From an uncultured Burkholderiales bacterium (GTDB lineage Bacteria; Pseudomonadota; Gammaproteobacteria; Burkholderiales; Burkholderiaceae_E): a stretch of DNA of 7,961 nt. The stretch is taken from contig CAIXXI010000231.1 in NCBI GenBank assembly GCA_903923345.1, positions 1 through 7,961 of the forward strand, written 5' to 3'. The notes below the pieces were generated by a model. It did not search any database. It had not been told where the DNA came from and saw only the letters and a list, made by a program, of their open reading frames with translations. Below, in pieces: positions 5,833 to 7,961 of the stretch (positions are counted from its first letter, which is position 1; each line of letters begins with the position of its first letter). Position numbers and translations under genes: made by a program.

Positions 5833-6344
5833 GCGCCGTGCCGAATCCGAGTGCTGGCCAGGCGCTGCTGTCCGAGCAGGCCTATCAGCGGATCGACCGC
5901 GAGGTCGCCAAATTTCCGCCCGAGCAGAAGCAGTCTGCTGTCATGGCGGCACTGGCGATCGCCCAGGACGAAATCGGCTGGGTGTCTCAGGCTGTGGTGG
6001 ATGATGTCGCCAGCCGACTGTCGATGCCGCCGATCGCAGTCTGGGAGGTGGCCACCTTCTACAACATGTACTCAACCCGGCAGCCGGGCCGCTTCAAGCT
6101 GGGGATCTGCACCTGTTTGCCCTGCGCATTGCGTGACGGCGAAAAGGCAGCGTCCTACCTGAAGACCGAACTGGGCATCGGCTTTGGTGAGACCACGCCA
6201 GATGGTCGCTTCACTCTGGTCGAAACCGAGTGCCTGGGCGCCTGCGGCGACTCGCCGGTCATGCTGGTCAATAACAAACGCATGTGCAGTTTCATGAGCG
6301 CCGAGAAGATCGACGCGCTGCTCGATGAACTCAAGAAAGCCTGA
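5829..6344 (+). CDS. nuoE: NADH-quinone oxidoreductase subunit E (24 kDa subunit)
   Basis: NuoE holds the [2Fe-2S] cluster N1a beside the FMN of NuoF in the NADH dehydrogenase arm; it has a thioredoxin-like C-terminal domain. The 171-residue protein shows the four ligands C94 and C99 (in CTCLPC), and C135 and C139 (in ECLGACGDSPV). The N-terminal helical part contains AIAQDEIGWVS and VWEVATFYNMY (71-81), both typical. The start ATG 5829 overlaps the nuoD stop by 4 bases, and a strong GGGGAG (5815-5820) lies 8 bases upstream within nuoD, so translation is probably coupled. It is 17 bases from nuoF. Confidence 0.97.
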   Translation: MSAVPNPSAGQALLSEQAYQRIDREVAKFPPEQKQSAVMAALAIAQDEIGWVSQAVVDDVASRLSMPPIAVWEVATFYNMYSTRQPGRFKLGICTCLPCALRDGEKAASYLKTELGIGFGETTPDGRFTLVETECLGACGDSPVMLVNNKRMCSFMSAEKIDALLDELKKA

Positions 6345-6361
6345 GGCTGCGGAGCACGATC

Positions 6362-7708
6362 ATGGGAGCAACTGATTTTCGGGAAGCCTTGTCAGCGGTT
6401 CGTGCGCAGGAGACCTGCTTTCACGGGCGACACATCACGCCGCAAATCTATGCCGGCCTGAATTCATCAGATGGCTGGCGTCTGAGTGACTACGAAGCGC
6501 GTGACGGCTACAAGGCCCTGCGCAAAATTCTCACCGAAGGGCTCACCCCCGAGGAGGTGATTGCCGAAGTCAAAGCCTCCGGACTGCGCGGGCGCGGTGG
6601 TGCAGGTTTCCCCACCGGCCTGAAGTGGAGCTTTATGCCCCGCCAGTTTCCGGGGCAGAAGTACCTGGTCTGCAATTCTGATGAAGGCGAGCCGGGCACA
6701 TTCAAGGATCGCGACATCCTGCGCTACAACCCTCATATCGTGATCGAGGGCATGGCGATTGCCGCCTACGCCATGGGTATTTCCGTGGGCTACAACTACA
6801 TCCACGGCGAGATCTGGCAGGCCTACGAGCGCTTTGAACAGGCGCTTGAAGAGGCTCGGGCAGCGGGCTATCTGGGCGACGCCATCATGGGTTCGTCGTT
6901 CAACTTCCAGCTCCATGGCTTTCATGGCTACGGTGCCTACATCTGCGGCGAGGAGACAGCACTGCTGGAGTCGCTGGAAGGCAAGAAAGGTCAACCCCGC
7001 TTCAAGCCGCCGTTTCCTGCGAGTTTCGGCCTGTACGGCAAACCCACGACCATCAACAACACCGAGACCTTCGCTGCCGTTCCCTGGATCATTCGCAATG
7101 GGGCGCAGCCTTATCTCGAAATGGGCCGACCCAACAACGGTGGCACGAAGATCTTTTCGATCTCCGGTGATGTCGAGCGTCCAGGCAACTATGAAATCCC
7201 GCTGGGCACGCCGTTTGCAAAATTGCTCGAGCTGGCCGGTGGGATGCGTGGCGGGCGAAAACTCAAGATGGTGATTCCCGGTGGCTCGTCGATGCCGGTG
7301 CTGCCCGCCGAGATCATGATGGCCACCGACATGGACTACGACTCGATCTCCAAAGCGGGATCGATGCTTGGCTCCGGAGCGGTCATCGTGATGGACGAAA
7401 CGCGCTGCGCCGTAAAGTCGTTGTTGCGCCTGTCCTACTTTTACTACGAAGAGTCCTGCGGCCAGTGCACGCCCTGCCGAGAGGGCACCGGATGGCTCTG
7501 GCGCATGGTCGATCGCATCGAGCGGGGCGAAGGCACGATGGCCGACCTCGACAGACTCTCCGAGGTTTGCGAGAACATTCAGGGCCGCACGATCTGTGCA
7601 CTGGGCGATGCGGCCGCCATGCCGGTCAAGGCATTCCTGAAGCACTACCGGGCTGAGTTCGAGCACCACATCGAACACAAGCGCTGCCTGGTTCCGGCTT
7701 ATGTGTGA
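6362..7708 (+). CDS. nuoF: NADH-quinone oxidoreductase subunit F (51 kDa, FMN and NADH binding)
   Basis: NuoF binds NADH and FMN and carries [4Fe-4S] cluster N3, the electron entry point of complex I. In the 448-residue product, the Gly-rich nucleotide site GLRGRGGAGFPTGLKWS spans 74-90, followed by CNSDEGEPGTFKDRD (104-118), the ICGEETALLESLEG block (194-207), PGGSSMP (306-312), and the N3 ligands C366, C369 and C372 in ESCGQCTPCREGTGW with C412 in TICALGDA. A SLBB-type segment lies between (about 263-300). The N-terminus before RHITPQIYAG (23-32) is about 16 residues longer than the short betaproteobacterial form I recall; it is predicted from ATG 6362, which has GGAG (6351-6354) 7 bases upstream, so the start looks real. 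It ends HKRCLVPAYV, as usual. Confidence 0.98.
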   Translation: MGATDFREALSAVRAQETCFHGRHITPQIYAGLNSSDGWRLSDYEARDGYKALRKILTEGLTPEEVIAEVKASGLRGRGGAGFPTGLKWSFMPRQFPGQKYLVCNSDEGEPGTFKDRDILRYNPHIVIEGMAIAAYAMGISVGYNYIHGEIWQAYERFEQALEEARAAGYLGDAIMGSSFNFQLHGFHGYGAYICGEETALLESLEGKKGQPRFKPPFPASFGLYGKPTTINNTETFAAVPWIIRNGAQPYLEMGRPNNGGTKIFSISGDVERPGNYEIPLGTPFAKLLELAGGMRGGRKLKMVIPGGSSMPVLPAEIMMATDMDYDSISKAGSMLGSGAVIVMDETRCAVKSLLRLSYFYYEESCGQCTPCREGTGWLWRMVDRIERGEGTMADLDRLSEVCENIQGRTICALGDAAAMPVKAFLKHYRAEFEHHIEHKRCLVPAYV

Positions 7709-7716
7709 GCGACGCC

Positions 7717-7961
7717 ATGGTTGAGATCGAGATCGACGGCAACAAGGTCGAGGTGACCGAGGGCAGTACCGTGATGGTGGCTGCCAATCAGCTCGGCATC
7801 TACATTCCGCACTTCTGCTATCACAAGAAGCTGTCCATTGCGGCCAACTGCCGCATGTGCCTGGTCGAGGTCGAAAAGGCACCCAAGCCATTGCCGGCCT
7901 GCGCGACGCCGGTTACGGCCGGCATGAAGGTGATCACCAACTCGCCCAGAGCCATCAAGGC
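7717..7961 (+). CDS. nuoG: NADH-quinone oxidoreductase subunit G, N-terminal part (3' end outside window)
   Basis: NuoG (75 kDa) is the largest peripheral-arm subunit and carries several Fe-S clusters. The 81 complete codons present form the N-terminal ferredoxin-like domain, with the [2Fe-2S] N1b ligands C34 (HFCYH), C45 and C48 (NCRMC) and C62 (ACATPV), all at standard spacing. The later [4Fe-4S] ligands and the molybdopterin-oxidoreductase-like domain fall beyond the edge. ATG 7717 lies 8 bases after the nuoF stop; only a weak GAG (7707-7709), overlapping that stop, serves as Shine-Dalgarno, which fits coupled translation. The frame runs open to the window end. Confidence 0.97.
   Translation, partial: MVEIEIDGNKVEVTEGSTVMVAANQLGIYIPHFCYHKKLSIAANCRMCLVEVEKAPKPLPACATPVTAGMKVITNSPRAIK

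Noticed and set aside
6467..7891. Open frame of 474 codons on the - strand opposite nuoF and nuoG
   Set aside because: It lies wholly antisense to genes with complete cofactor motifs, and its translation is Arg/His/Ala-rich without recognisable motifs. Long antisense frames are common opposite GC-rich genes.
1..7961. Mobile element, CRISPR array, defence or biosynthetic cluster
   Set aside because: No transposase, integrase, terminal inverted repeats, spaced direct repeats or unfamiliar genes were seen. The whole window is explained by housekeeping genes with short gaps.

Overview
The window is an ordinary, well-packed chromosomal segment of a GC-rich proteobacterium, most likely a betaproteobacterium of the Burkholderiales or a close relative. 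The grounds are the gene order tpiA-secG-tRNA-Leu(GAG)-nuoA, the separate nuoC and nuoD genes, a 119-residue NuoA, and protein sequences that resemble Burkholderiales homologues as I remember them. No database search was possible, so the genus is not assigned. All genes lie on the + strand.

Positions 1-510 hold the 3' end of ilvC (branched-chain amino acid synthesis) and a probable intrinsic terminator. Positions 535-1398 encode PssA, the membrane enzyme making phosphatidylserine. A sigma70-like promoter overlapping the pssA stop codon probably drives tpiA (1452-2270, triose-phosphate isomerase). After a 126-base gap comes secG (2397-2831, Sec translocon subunit), then tRNA-Leu with anticodon GAG (2857-2941), which has a good -10 box just upstream.

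From 3018 to the right edge runs the start of the nuo operon: nuoA, nuoB, nuoC, nuoD, nuoE, nuoF and the first 81 codons of nuoG. These encode the proton-pumping NADH:quinone oxidoreductase (complex I). NuoE, F and G form the NADH-oxidising arm (FMN and most Fe-S clusters). NuoB, C and D form the connecting module (cluster N2 and the quinone site), and NuoA is membrane-embedded next to the quinone site. Every expected cofactor ligand that can be checked in the window is present. The genes are close together (8-21 bases, or a 4-base overlap at nuoD/nuoE), except for a 98-base gap between nuoA and nuoB that contains a perfect 7-bp hairpin.

I found no mobile element, CRISPR array, toxin-antitoxin pair, defence genes or unrecognised gene, and no sign of a previously undescribed system. 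Points worth a second look are small: RNA structures at the ilvC end and between nuoA and nuoB, the tRNA-Leu gene without an evident terminator before nuoA, the local gene order around pssA, and several start-codon choices that differ from the longest open frame.
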